A DNA stretch of 60,569 nucleotides. Source: Azospirillum brasilense (lineage in GTDB: Bacteria; Pseudomonadota; Alphaproteobacteria; Azospirillales; Azospirillaceae). Positions 38,941 through 47,797 of the stretch are shown in pieces (the first letter of the stretch is position 1; each line of letters begins with the position of its first letter). Below the pieces are notes generated by a model. It saw nothing but the letters and a program-made list of their open reading frames with translations. It did not search any database and was not told the DNA's origin. Where the stretch lies: contig NZ_QLKQ01000046.1 of NCBI RefSeq assembly GCF_003349955.1, positions 1-60,569 of the forward strand, in the 5' to 3' direction. The position numbers and the translations under genes are program-made.

Positions 38941-40638
38941 TCAGTGATCCGCCGCCGCCGGCTTGCCGCCCGGACGCCGCACCAGCGGCATCAGCAGGAG
39001 CCCGGCGAAGAACACGCCGGCCATCAGCAGCAGGCAGTCGTTGAAGGTCAGCACCAGGGCCTCGCGCTCGACCATGCGGGCCAGCGTCTTCATGGCGGCG
39101 GCCTGCGGGTCGGCGACCAGCCCGTCGAACTTGGCCGCCAGCCCGTCCAGCGTCTCCTGCACCAGCGGGCGGGCGAGGTTCAGGTTGTCGCCCAGCCGGT
39201 TCATGTGCAGGGCCGACCGTTCCAGCAGCACGGTGTTGATCGCTGCCAGCCCGATGGCGCCGCCCAGGTTGCGCATCAGGTTGTAGAGGCCCGACGCGTT
39301 CTTGAGCTGCTCCGGCGGCAGGGTGCCGAGCGCGATGGTGTTCACCGGGATGAAGCACAGCATCAGCGACAGGCCGCGCACCGCCTGCGGCAGGAACAGC
39401 TCCCAGAAGCCGGACTGGTTGGTCAGGTGGGCGTTCAGCCAGACGCCCGTGCCGAACAGGCACAGTCCCAGCGCCAGCATCACCCGCAGATCCATCTTCT
39501 TCGACAGCGCCCCGGCGATCGGCGCGGACAGGAATTGGAAGGCGCCGGTCACGAACATGATCGTGCCGATCTGCAAACTGTTCAGCCCGCGCACCCGCGC
39601 CAGGAACAGCGGCTGCAAATAGACCGCCCCGTAGAGCCCGATGCCGATGATGAAGCTGTAGAGCGAGCCGATGGCGAAGTTGCGGTCCAGGAAGGCGCGC
39701 AGCTCGACGATCGGGTTGCCGTAGGTCAGGACCCGCCAGAAGAAGCCGACGGCGGCCACCGCGGCGACCACGGCGAAGATCGCCACATACTCGTCCTGGA
39801 ACCAGTCCTGGCGCGGGCCTTCCTCGACCACGAACTCCAGGCTGCCCAGAAAGGCGGCCATCAGCCCCAGCCCGATGAAGTCGAAGCCCTTGCGCAGCGC
39901 CGGGTTGGGCTTGTCCACGTCGACCAGCGTCCACACCAGCGAGGTCACGGCGATGCCCGGCAGCACATTGGCCAGGAACAGCCAGTGCCAGGAGAAGCTC
40001 TGGGTCAGCCAGCCGCCCAAAGTCGGACCGAGGGTCGGCGCCATGGTGGCGACCAGACCGATCATCACCGACACGCCGGCCCGCTTCTCCGGCGGGAACA
40101 GGGAGAAGCTGGTGGCGAAGACGGTCGGGATCATCGCGCCGCCGATGAAGCCCTGGAGCGCCCGCCACACGATCATCGATTCGATGCTGGAGGTGAAGGC
40201 GCAGGCGACGCTGGTCAGGGTGAAGCCGGCGGCGGCGATGGTGAACAGCACGCGGGTGGAGAGAATCCGCGCCAGCATGCCGGACAGCGGGATCATCACC
40301 ACCTCGGCGATGAGGTAGGAGGTCTGCACCCACGAGATTTCGTCGGCGCTGGCCGCGAGGCCCGCCTGGATCTCCGACAGGGAGCTGGAGACGATCTGGA
40401 TGTCCAGGATCGCCATGAACATGCCGACGACCATGGACAGGAAGCCCAGCCAGTCGCGGGTGGTCACCGGGCGCGGCCCGGCGCCGGGTCCTGCGTTGGA
40501 AGGGGAAGGAGCCGCCGCGCCCCGGCCCGCGGGGGGCGGGGGAGCTTGGAGCCGGGGCGCGGCGGTCTCGCCACCCGCGTCCGCCGGGGGATTGGCGGCG
40601 CGGGCGGTGGGGGTGTCGTCGTTGGTGACGGCGGTCAT
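38941..40638 (-). CDS. DHA2-family multidrug efflux permease, EmrB-like
   Basis: A 565-residue MFS transporter with about 14 helices. After a Pro/Ala-rich cytoplasmic leader of 50 residues it has FLSMVVGMFMAILDIQIVSSSLSEI (DHA2 motif), SWVQTSYLIAEVVMIPLSGML, RALQGFIGGAMIP and GPTLGGWL. It is a proton-driven drug exporter that works with the membrane fusion protein encoded just upstream. There is no outer-membrane channel gene nearby. Confidence 0.92.
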   Translation of the reverse strand: MTAVTNDDTPTARAANPPADAGGETAAPRLQAPPPPAGRGAAAPSPSNAGPGAGPRPVTTRDWLGFLSMVVGMFMAILDIQIVSSSLSEIQAGLAASADEISWVQTSYLIAEVVMIPLSGMLARILSTRVLFTIAAAGFTLTSVACAFTSSIESMIVWRALQGFIGGAMIPTVFATSFSLFPPEKRAGVSVMIGLVATMAPTLGPTLGGWLTQSFSWHWLFLANVLPGIAVTSLVWTLVDVDKPNPALRKGFDFIGLGLMAAFLGSLEFVVEEGPRQDWFQDEYVAIFAVVAAVAAVGFFWRVLTYGNPIVELRAFLDRNFAIGSLYSFIIGIGLYGAVYLQPLFLARVRGLNSLQIGTIMFVTGAFQFLSAPIAGALSKKMDLRVMLALGLCLFGTGVWLNAHLTNQSGFWELFLPQAVRGLSLMLCFIPVNTIALGTLPPEQLKNASGLYNLMRNLGGAIGLAAINTVLLERSALHMNRLGDNLNLARPLVQETLDGLAAKFDGLVADPQAAAMKTLARMVEREALVLTFNDCLLLMAGVFFAGLLLMPLVRRPGGKPAAADH

Positions 40639-40692
40639 GGTCGCCCTCTCCAGGACGAAAGAGATTGGAACGGAAAACGGGTGTCGGCGCGG

Positions 40693-41814
40693 TTACTTCG
40701 ACGCGACCGTCCGGCCGGGCACCAGCGCGCCCATGACGGTGCCCCTGTCGTGCGGCTGCTCCTCGGCGCCACGGGTGTCGACCTCGGCCACCACCGACAG
40801 GCCGGGACGCAGCAGGCCGGACAAGGCGCTGTCGCGCGGCAGAGCGATGCGCACGGGCACGCGCTGCACGATCTTGGTGAAGTTGCCGGTCGCGTTCTCC
40901 GGCGGCAGCAGGCTGAACTGCGAGCCCGACGCCGGGGCGAAGCTCTCCACCCGGCCGAGCAGATGCTTGTCCGGATAGGCGTCCACCTCCACCGTCACCG
41001 GCTGGCCGGGGCGCATGCGGGCGAGCTGCGTCTCCTTGAAGTTGGCGACCACATAGACGTCGGGCAGCGGCACCAGCGAGAGAAGTTGCACGCCCGGACG
41101 CGCGTACTGGCCGACCTGGACGCCGCGGTTGCCGACCACCCCGTCCACCGGGGCGCGGATGACCGTATTGTTCAGATCGTTGCGCGCGGTCTGCAGGGCG
41201 GCCTCCGCCTGACGCAGGCGGGCGTCGGTCTCGCTGCGGCTGGCGTTCAGCACGCCGACCTGATCCTGCTCCGCGACCAGCGCCGCACGGCTGCGGGCGG
41301 TCTCCGCCGTCGCCTTGCGCAGGTCGGCGTCGGCCGTCTCGAACTTCTGGCGGCTGGCCCAGCTGTCGCTGGCGAGCGCGCGGGTGCGGTCGAAATCCTG
41401 CTGGGCGCGGCGCTGCTCGGCCTCGGCGCTGGCGACCGAGGCGGCGGCCTGATCGATGATCGCCTTCTGGAGCTGCAGCTTGCTGTCGAGGGTGCCGAGC
41501 GCCGCCCTCTGCGCGGCGACGTTGGCCTCGGCCTCCGCCACCTTGGCGCGGAAATCCTGGTCGTCGAGAACCGCCAGCACGTCGCCCGCGGCCACCTGCT
41601 GGTTCTCCGCCACCCGGACGTCCCGCACATAGGCGGAGACCTTGGGGCTCACCACCGTGATGTCGCTGTGGACGTAGGCGTTGTCGGTCGACTCGAAGAA
41701 GCGTCCCTCGGTCCACCACTCCCAGCCGGCGTAGCCGCCACCGGCCAGCGCCGCCACCGCCACACCCGACAGAACGATCTTCCGCACGGCCTTGACCATC
41801 GCAATCCAGCCCAC
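40693..41814 (-). CDS. EmrA/HlyD-family membrane fusion protein
   Basis: A 373-residue protein with a short cytoplasmic start, one membrane helix (about 14-31) and a periplasmic HlyD/EmrA body: the lipoyl half-motifs (VSPKVSAYVRDVRVAENQQVAAGDVLAVLDD and VIRAPVDGVVGNRGVQVGQYARPG), a long coiled-coil hairpin between them and a beta-barrel (VVANFKETQLARMRPGQPV). It joins the EmrB-like pump to an outer-membrane channel. A start five codons later (MVKAVRK) is also possible. It is the first gene of the efflux operon, divergent from a TetR regulator. Confidence 0.9.
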   Translation of the reverse strand: MGWIAMVKAVRKIVLSGVAVAALAGGGYAGWEWWTEGRFFESTDNAYVHSDITVVSPKVSAYVRDVRVAENQQVAAGDVLAVLDDQDFRAKVAEAEANVAAQRAALGTLDSKLQLQKAIIDQAAASVASAEAEQRRAQQDFDRTRALASDSWASRQKFETADADLRKATAETARSRAALVAEQDQVGVLNASRSETDARLRQAEAALQTARNDLNNTVIRAPVDGVVGNRGVQVGQYARPGVQLLSLVPLPDVYVVANFKETQLARMRPGQPVTVEVDAYPDKHLLGRVESFAPASGSQFSLLPPENATGNFTKIVQRVPVRIALPRDSALSGLLRPGLSVVAEVDTRGAEEQPHDRGTVMGALVPGRTVASK

Positions 41815-41865
41815 CCGTTTCGGTTCGTCCCTGGCCTCGGGCCGGCTTGACCGCCGCCTCGCCGG

Positions 41866-41882
41866 AACTGAACCGTTCAGTT
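41866..41882. promoter_or_regulatory. TetR operator 1, perfect palindrome
   Basis: AACTGAAC-C-GTTCAGTT is a perfect 8-bp-arm palindrome 52 bp before the emrA-like start. It is a typical size and place for a TetR-type operator in a divergent efflux/regulator region. Confidence 0.75.
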
Positions 41883-41928
41883 TAGTCTTGCGAAAACATG
41901 ATCGCGGGCCTACCTGTTGTCAAGAGTG

Positions 41929-41945
41929 AACTGAACGGTCTAGTT
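41929..41945. promoter_or_regulatory. TetR operator 2, imperfect copy
   Basis: AACTGAACGGTCTAGTT repeats the left arm of operator 1 exactly and its right arm with two mismatches. It lies 63 bp from operator 1 and 147 bp before the tetR start, so the regulator may bind both and repress in both directions. Confidence 0.6.
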
Positions 41946-42091
41946 TTAACGTTTGGGATTGTGGTTGAATGCGGAACGCGTTACGGCAGCGGGGACTCGG
42001 CGCACGAAGCCCTGCAGGCTCCGCCGGCACCGTGGTAGAACAGGACGCAAAGCCGGTTTCAGGACACCCGGCTTCAGGACATGAGGAACGC

Positions 42092-42712
42092 ATGAGCACG
42101 CTGGTCGCCCCCACCCCGGAGGCAGGATCGAAGCCCGCGCAGATCCTGGAGGCCGCCGGAAAGCTGTTCCTGGACCATGGCTACGGCGCCGTCAGCATGG
42201 ACGCCATCGCCAAGACGGCCAACGTGTCCAAGGCGACGCTCTACGCCCATTTCGGCAGCAAGGACGAGCTGTTCCGCGTCATGGTCGCCCGCGAGTGCAA
42301 GGGTCACGCGATGGCCGCCGTCTGCGAGGAGGCGCGCGCGCTCGACATGGCCGACGGGCTGCGCCTGATCGCCCGCCAATTCGTGACGATGATCCTGTCG
42401 CCGCAGGCGCTGGCCGGCTACCGCGTGGTCGTCGGCGAGGCGCACCGCTTCCCCGAGCTGGCGAGCGCCTTCTACGAGGCGGGCCCGGCCCGCACCATGG
42501 AGCACATCAGCGCCTTCATGACCGACCTCGACCGCCGCGGCCTGCTGCGCATCCCCGACCCGCATCTCGCGGCGGAGCAGTTCGTCGGCCTCGTCAAGTC
42601 GCACACGCATCTGCGCTTCATGCTGTGCCTGTCGGAACGCCCGACCGAGGAGCAGCTGACCCGGATCGTCGACGGCGCGGTCTCCCTGATCATCCGGGGC
42701 TACGCGCCATAA
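42092..42712 (+). CDS. TetR/AcrR-family repressor of the efflux operon
   Basis: A 206-residue protein. The N-terminal HTH is ILEAAGKLFLDHGYGAVSMDAIAKTANVSKATLYAHFGSKDELF, and the C-terminal helical domain resembles the AcrR/TetR_C type (FVTMILSPQALAGYRVVVGEAHRFPELASAFYEAGP). The start at 42092 gives a short leader before the HTH. Divergent from emrAB-like genes with two palindromes between, it is the likely local repressor. The ligand is unknown. Confidence 0.9.
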   Translation: MSTLVAPTPEAGSKPAQILEAAGKLFLDHGYGAVSMDAIAKTANVSKATLYAHFGSKDELFRVMVARECKGHAMAAVCEEARALDMADGLRLIARQFVTMILSPQALAGYRVVVGEAHRFPELASAFYEAGPARTMEHISAFMTDLDRRGLLRIPDPHLAAEQFVGLVKSHTHLRFMLCLSERPTEEQLTRIVDGAVSLIIRGYAP

Positions 42713-42735
42713 CGGAACTGCACCCGGCGCCCGCC

Positions 42736-43410
42736 TCAGCGACCGCCGTCGAAGGTGATCATGACCTCCAGCACCCCGGCGGCGTCCGCCTGGACATCGC
42801 GGAAGGTGGCGATCTCACCGGGAAGGATCTGCGGCGGCACCGGCGTGACGGTCCAGTTCCGCAACGGCTGGCGGTCGGCGCCCAGCGCGGTGACCCGCAG
42901 CGCCGGCACCGTGCGCAGCGTCTCGGAGACGTTGACGATCTGCCCCTCCACCAGCAAAGCGGCCTTGCCGTCCTCGGTCTTCTGTTCCGAGCGGACGTTC
43001 TGAAGCTGGAGGCCGGTGCCCGGCGGCTCCACCGGCAGGCCGACCGTCTCGTAGAACAGGGCGGCCGGAGGCCACAGCCGCACCACGGTCGAACGCCCAA
43101 AATAACCGGCGGCACCGATGGCCAGCAGGACCGCCGCGAAGGCTCCCCAGCCGACCAGCGCCCGGCGCCGCGCGCCGGGGTCCGCCGCAGGCTTGGCAGC
43201 CGCCTTCGCCTTGGAGGACGGCGTCTTCGTGGAGGGTGGCGGGACCGGGTGGAACTCGGTCACCGCGTCGGGGTGGAAGACGGAATCGTCCTCCGGCGCC
43301 TGCCACCACATGTGGCCGCATTGGGCGCAACGCACCTTCCGGCCCTGCGGACCGACCGCCGAATCGGCAAGAGTGTACCGTGTGTCGCAGGCCGGGCAGG
43401 TGATGATCAT
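42736..43410 (-). CDS. Zinc-ribbon protein with DUF3426 domain
   Basis: A 224-residue protein. Residues 1-40 form an MJ0042-type zinc ribbon (CPACDTRYTLADSAVG, then CAQCGHMWW). A Pro/Lys-rich linker, one membrane helix (about 87-105) and a C-terminal DUF3426-like domain (LQNVRSEQKTEDGKAALLVEGQIVNVSETLRTVPALRV) follow. Such proteins are common beside ftsEX in alphaproteobacteria; the role is unknown. It is divergent from ftsE. Confidence 0.85.
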   Translation of the reverse strand: MIITCPACDTRYTLADSAVGPQGRKVRCAQCGHMWWQAPEDDSVFHPDAVTEFHPVPPPSTKTPSSKAKAAAKPAADPGARRRALVGWGAFAAVLLAIGAAGYFGRSTVVRLWPPAALFYETVGLPVEPPGTGLQLQNVRSEQKTEDGKAALLVEGQIVNVSETLRTVPALRVTALGADRQPLRNWTVTPVPPQILPGEIATFRDVQADAAGVLEVMITFDGGR

Positions 43411-43629
43411 AGATGCCGATCGTTGTCACCGAATTTGCAGACTGTCCTTATAGGTAGTCATGGGGTGTGAAGCAAGGAACGCACGGGCGCGGCGCGTGGC
43501 CGCCCCGTTCAAGCCAATGGGTGCGGTGAGGCGGACAGCGGTGGACGCGCCGGCCCCTGCCGGTGCATTGTCCATCCGCGCACCCGGCGGGACGCCGCCG
43601 GGGCCTTCCGTTGCGCCTTTGGTGGGACC

Positions 43630-44310
43630 GTGATCCGTTTCGAGAATGTGGGACTGCGCTATGGCACCGGGCCGGAGGTGCTGCGCGACATCAGCTTCAC
43701 CCTGCCGCCCGGCTCGTTCCACTTCATGACGGGGGCGAGCGGGGCCGGCAAGTCGTCGCTGCTCAAGCTGATGTATCTGGCGCTCCGCCCGTCGCGCGGG
43801 CTGGTCACCCTGTTCGGCAAGGACATGGCGCGGGTCAAGCGCGCCGACCTGCCGGCGCTGCGCCGCCAGATCGGCGTGGTGTTCCAGGACTTCGCCCTGC
43901 TCGACCATCTCTCGGCGCTGGACAACGTCGCCCTGCCGCTGCGCATGGGCGGCGCGCGCGAATCGGACGTGGTGGAGCACTGCACGGAAATCCTGCGCTG
44001 GGTGGGCTTGGGCAACCATCTGAATTCCCTGCCCTCCACCCTGTCGGGCGGGCAGCAGCAGCGCGTCGCCATCGCCCGCGCGGTCATCAACCGCCCGCGC
44101 CTGCTGCTGGCGGACGAGCCGACCGGCAACGTGGACGACGGCATCGGCATGCGCCTGCTCTACCTATTCGAGGAGCTTCACAAGCTGGGCACCACCGTGG
44201 TCATCGCCTCGCACAACGAGGCGCTGATCCGCCGCTTCGAACACCCGCGCCTGATGCTGGAGAACGGGCGCCTGCACGTCCTGCCGGCGCACGCCTCGCG
44301 CTGGGCGTGA
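43630..44310 (+). CDS. ftsE: Cell division ABC transporter ATP-binding protein FtsE
   Basis: A 226-residue ATPase with a GTG start (IRFENVGLRYGTGPEVLRDI). Walker A is GASGAGKSSLLKL, the signature LSGGQQQRVAIARAV and Walker B LLLADEPTGNVDD. With FtsX it controls periplasmic amidases (via EnvC-like partners) and septal cell-wall hydrolysis. ftsX follows by 22 bp. Confidence 0.95.
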   Translation: MIRFENVGLRYGTGPEVLRDISFTLPPGSFHFMTGASGAGKSSLLKLMYLALRPSRGLVTLFGKDMARVKRADLPALRRQIGVVFQDFALLDHLSALDNVALPLRMGGARESDVVEHCTEILRWVGLGNHLNSLPSTLSGGQQQRVAIARAVINRPRLLLADEPTGNVDDGIGMRLLYLFEELHKLGTTVVIASHNEALIRRFEHPRLMLENGRLHVLPAHASRWA

Positions 44311-44332
44311 CGCGGAGGAAAGGAGACACGCC

Positions 44333-45235
44333 ATGGCCCTGCCGCCGCTGACCCGCCGGAATTCCGACCTGCCGCTGGCCAAGGACCCGACCTCGCGGTT
44401 CCTCATGGGACTGACCGCGCTGATGGTCTATCTGGCGGCGCTGGCGCTGGCCGGGGCCCTGCTCGTCTCCGACATGACCCGGCGCTGGGACAGCGGTCTG
44501 GCCGGCGGGCTGACGGTGCAGATCATGCCACTGCCCGACAGCGCCCAGGCCGCCCCGCTGGAGGAGCGGACGGAGGCGGCGCTGACCGTCCTGCGCGCCA
44601 CCCCCGGCATCGCGACCGCCAGCGTCCTGTCCAGCGGCGACGTCGGCCGGCTTCTGGAGCCGTGGCTGGGCAAGGAGGCCGCCGACCCGCTGCTGCCGAT
44701 GCCGCGGCTGATCGACGTGATGACCAACGGGCCGGTGGACACGGCGGCGCTGTCCGCGCGCCTGACCTCCGCCGCCCCCGGCGCCACGCTGGACGACCAC
44801 GCGGTGTGGCTGGCCGACCTGCGCCGCTTCGCCGGGGCGATGCATCTGGCGGCGCTGGGCATCGTGGCGCTGATCGGCGGGGCCGGCGTGATGGCGGTGG
44901 TCTTCGCCGTGCGCTCCGGCCTGGCCATCCACCGCCATGTGGTGGAGCTGCTGCACCTGATGGGGGCCACCGACCGTTATGTGGCGCGGCAGTTCGAATC
45001 GCACGTCATCGGCCTGACCCTGCGCGGCGGCATGACCGGGCTGCTGCTGGCCGCCGGCACGCTGGGCGGGATCGGCCACGCCGCCGCCGGGCTCCACGCC
45101 AGCCTGCTGCCCGACCTCGCCACCTCGCCCTGGTGGGCGGTCGCCGCGCTGGCCGCCGTGCCGCTGGCCGCCTGCCTGCTGGCCGCGCTGACCGCGCGCT
45201 GGACGGTGCTGCGCACGCTGGAGTCGATGCCGTGA
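44333..45235 (+). CDS. ftsX: Cell division protein FtsX
   Basis: A 300-residue inner-membrane protein: one helix near 24-44, a periplasmic domain (about 45-165), then three helices (about 168-190, 225-247 and 260-285). LLHLMGATDRYVARQFESHVIGLTLRGG is the conserved FtsX-type segment. It is the membrane half of the FtsEX complex. Confidence 0.92.
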   Translation: MALPPLTRRNSDLPLAKDPTSRFLMGLTALMVYLAALALAGALLVSDMTRRWDSGLAGGLTVQIMPLPDSAQAAPLEERTEAALTVLRATPGIATASVLSSGDVGRLLEPWLGKEAADPLLPMPRLIDVMTNGPVDTAALSARLTSAAPGATLDDHAVWLADLRRFAGAMHLAALGIVALIGGAGVMAVVFAVRSGLAIHRHVVELLHLMGATDRYVARQFESHVIGLTLRGGMTGLLLAAGTLGGIGHAAAGLHASLLPDLATSPWWAVAALAAVPLAACLLAALTARWTVLRTLESMP

Positions 45236-45270
45236 CCGCCCGCCCGCTCCGTCCGTCCGGAGGCTGAGGG

Positions 45271-45906
45271 ATGGCCCACTCGCGGCGCGCCCGGGTCCTG
45301 CGGGCTTTGCGACGGCTTCTGCTGCTGGCGATGCTGGGCGGGCTGGCGTGGCTCGGCGGGCTGTTCTGGTTCGCCGCGTCGATTCCCCGCACCCCGCCGC
45401 CGCCCGGCAGCGCCGAGGCCACCCGCAGCACCGACGCCATCGTCGTGCTGACCGGCGGCAGCGGCCGGCTGAGCACCGGGCTGGAACTGCTGGCCGACGG
45501 GCGGGCGCACCGGCTGTTCGTCTCCGGTGTCTACGAGGGGCTGGAGGTGCAGGAGCTGCTGAAGCGCTCCCGTCAGTTCCCCGGCGAGATGGAATGCTGC
45601 ATCACGCTCGGCTATTCGGCGGACAGCACGATCGGCAACGCCTACGAGACGGCGGACTGGCTGCGCGCCCAGGGCTACGGCTCGATGCGGCTGGTCACCG
45701 CCAATTACCACATGATGCGCAGCCTGCTGGAGTTCCGCATGGTGATCCCGGAGGTCGAGGTGGTGCCCCACCCCGTCGCCTCCCCCAACGTGCATCTCAA
45801 CGACTGGTGGCTGTGGCCGGGCACGGCTAGTCTGCTGATGACCGAATACAACAAATACCTTGTGACGCGCCTTCGCTACACGCTTGAGAAGCTGATCGAA
45901 TCCTGA
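45271..45906 (+). CDS. YdcF/SanA-family (DUF218) protein
   Basis: A 211-residue protein with one N-terminal membrane helix (about 11-33) and a DUF218 domain: STDAIVVLTGGSGRLSTGLELLADG, RLFVSGVYEG, IGNAYETADWLRAQGYGSMRLVTANYHMMRSLLEF. Family members such as SanA and ElyC affect envelope integrity; the reaction is not known. It lies in the ftsEX-plsC run of envelope genes. Confidence 0.87.
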   Translation: MAHSRRARVLRALRRLLLLAMLGGLAWLGGLFWFAASIPRTPPPPGSAEATRSTDAIVVLTGGSGRLSTGLELLADGRAHRLFVSGVYEGLEVQELLKRSRQFPGEMECCITLGYSADSTIGNAYETADWLRAQGYGSMRLVTANYHMMRSLLEFRMVIPEVEVVPHPVASPNVHLNDWWLWPGTASLLMTEYNKYLVTRLRYTLEKLIES

Positions 45907-45919
45907 CAAGTTCCCGGCC

Positions 45920-46702
45920 ATGATCTTCCTGCGTTCCCTCGCCTTCAACGTCGCCTTCTACGTGTGGACGGCGGTCATCTGCGTCGGCATCCTGTGGTCG
46001 CTGCTGCTGCCGCGACGCAGCATGATCCGCGTGATCACGTGGTATTTCGGCACCGTCTCGTGGCTGGAGCGCACGCTCGTCGGCATCCGTTACGAGGTGC
46101 GCGGGCGGGAGCACGTCCCCAAGAGCGGGTCCTTCCTCCTGGCCGCCAAGCACCAGTCGGCCTGGGAGACGATGAAGCTGCACTTCCTCGTCAACGACCC
46201 GGCGATCATCCTGAAGCGCGAGCTCCTGTGGATTCCCATCTGGGGCTGGTACGCCGCCCGGTCCCGGATGATCGCCGTCGACCGCGGCGCCAAGGGCCGC
46301 GCCGTCGCGTCCATGGTCCGCAACGCCCGCCCGGTGCGGGACGAGGGGCGGCCCATCGTGATCTTCCCGCAGGGCACGCGGGTCGCCGTCGGCGCCTACC
46401 GCCCCTACCGGATCGGCGTCGGCGTGCTCTACGACCATCTCAAGATCCCCATCGTGCCGATGGCGCTGAACGCCGGCCTCTACTGGGCGCGCAACAGCTT
46501 CATCAAGCGGCCGGGCACCATCATCGTGGAGTTCCTGCCCCCCATCCCAGCAGGCCTGGGCCGCGCCAAGGCCATGCAGGAGCTGGAGGAGCGGCTGGAG
46601 GCGGCCACCGACCGGCTGGTCGTCGCCGCCGGCGGGCCGGCGACCGTGCGGCCGAAGGCGGCGGAACCGGCCGCCGCCGCGGTGAGCGAAACCGCCTCCT
46701 GA
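45920..46702 (+). CDS. plsC: 1-acyl-sn-glycerol-3-phosphate acyltransferase (PlsC-like)
   Basis: A 260-residue membrane-associated enzyme. One N-terminal hydrophobic segment (about 8-30) precedes the catalytic H-x4-E box (KHQSAWETMKLH), the glycerophosphate-binding FPQGTRVAVG and VPMALNAGLYWARN. It acylates lysophosphatidate in phospholipid synthesis. The HQSAWE form of the HX4D box is common in alphaproteobacteria. Its stop shares a base with the next start (TGATG). Confidence 0.9.
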   Translation: MIFLRSLAFNVAFYVWTAVICVGILWSLLLPRRSMIRVITWYFGTVSWLERTLVGIRYEVRGREHVPKSGSFLLAAKHQSAWETMKLHFLVNDPAIILKRELLWIPIWGWYAARSRMIAVDRGAKGRAVASMVRNARPVRDEGRPIVIFPQGTRVAVGAYRPYRIGVGVLYDHLKIPIVPMALNAGLYWARNSFIKRPGTIIVEFLPPIPAGLGRAKAMQELEERLEAATDRLVVAAGGPATVRPKAAEPAAAAVSETAS

Positions 46703-47679
46703 TGCGCCGGGGCGCGGCCTTCGCCATCCTCGCCGGGCTCGCCCTGGCGATTTCGATGGCGACGGACGCGCGAGCCCAGTCGCAGCCGAGCGGGGAACGC
46801 TTCTCCAACGCCGCGGTGACCGGGGGCGTCACCATCACCCGCAAGGACTGCGCCGTGCTGGAGGCCCAGCACACCGCCGCCTGGGTCGAGGTGGACGGGC
46901 GCGGGGAGTGCCTGCGCTACTACGCGGCGGGCCTGCGCCCCGGCCCCAACCCCATCGCCGCAGCCTGGATGCACGGCGACATCATGGGAACCAAGCCGAC
47001 CTCCGTCGGCCACCAGGAGGGGCTGGGCGTCGCCGCCATGATCGACCAGGAACGCGCCCTGGCGGAGCGGTTCGGCATCCCCTTCCTGTTCCTCGCCCGG
47101 CCCGGCGCCTATGGCAGTTCCGGCCGCTTCTGGACGACGCGCCACACGCCGCGCGAGGCGGCCCTGATGAACGCACTGCTCGACGTCCTGAAGACCCGCT
47201 ACGGGGTGACGGCATGGGCTCTGGGCGGGCACAGCGCCGGCGGCACGCTGACCGCGGAGTTCCTGGCCCGCCGCCACGATCTGCGTTGCGCGGTGATCTC
47301 CTCCGGCGCGCCGGCCTACCGCGCCTATCTGGAGGCGCGCGGGCTGCGGACACTGCTGGCCCGCCCGCAGGGCTGGTTCGATCCCGCCGCCTCGCTCGAC
47401 CGCATCCCGCGCGATCCTGAACGCCGCGTCTTCGTCATCGGCGACCCGCGCGAGACCAACATCCCGTTCCACACCCAGCGCGGCTATTTCGACGCCCTGA
47501 CGGCGCGCGGGCACGCGGCCTGGCTGGTGCCGCTGGAGCGGGCGCCCGCCCCGCGCCATCACAGCCTCGTGGACTTCGGCGAGACCGCGCTCGGCCTGTG
47601 CGGGGCCGGTGCCGACAGCGGCCGGATCGTGGCGACGCTCAAGGCCATGCCGGACCAGCGGGAGCGGATCAGCAACTGA
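46702..47679 (+). CDS. Exported alpha/beta hydrolase
   Basis: A 325-residue protein with a signal peptide (RRGAAFAILAGLALAISMATDARAQ). The fold follows an alpha/beta hydrolase with the nucleophile elbow GGHSAGG and an acid/His end (FVIGDPRETNIPFHTQRG, RHHSLVD). The substrate is unknown; a periplasmic esterase or peptidase-like role is possible. It is coupled to plsC by a one-base overlap. Confidence 0.78.
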   Translation: MRRGAAFAILAGLALAISMATDARAQSQPSGERFSNAAVTGGVTITRKDCAVLEAQHTAAWVEVDGRGECLRYYAAGLRPGPNPIAAAWMHGDIMGTKPTSVGHQEGLGVAAMIDQERALAERFGIPFLFLARPGAYGSSGRFWTTRHTPREAALMNALLDVLKTRYGVTAWALGGHSAGGTLTAEFLARRHDLRCAVISSGAPAYRAYLEARGLRTLLARPQGWFDPAASLDRIPRDPERRVFVIGDPRETNIPFHTQRGYFDALTARGHAAWLVPLERAPAPRHHSLVDFGETALGLCGAGADSGRIVATLKAMPDQRERISN

Positions 47680-47797
47680 CGGCCGGAACGCAAGAGGAAC
47701 GGTCGGGTTGACCACTGGAAGAGCGCCCCCTACTCTTCGGACACCGCTGTCGGCGGACCGGCGCCATGGACCGGCCGCCCGCGCAAGGGGAGGACGC

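Noticed and set aside
38912..41719. Long reading frame across the efflux genes in another frame
   Set aside because: It shadows the clear EmrB-like and EmrA-like proteins; its translation is Arg/Gly-rich with no family character.
47680..47797. Possible cobalamin riboswitch before nrdJ
   Set aside because: The 118-bp leader is too short and no B12-box-like sequence is seen.
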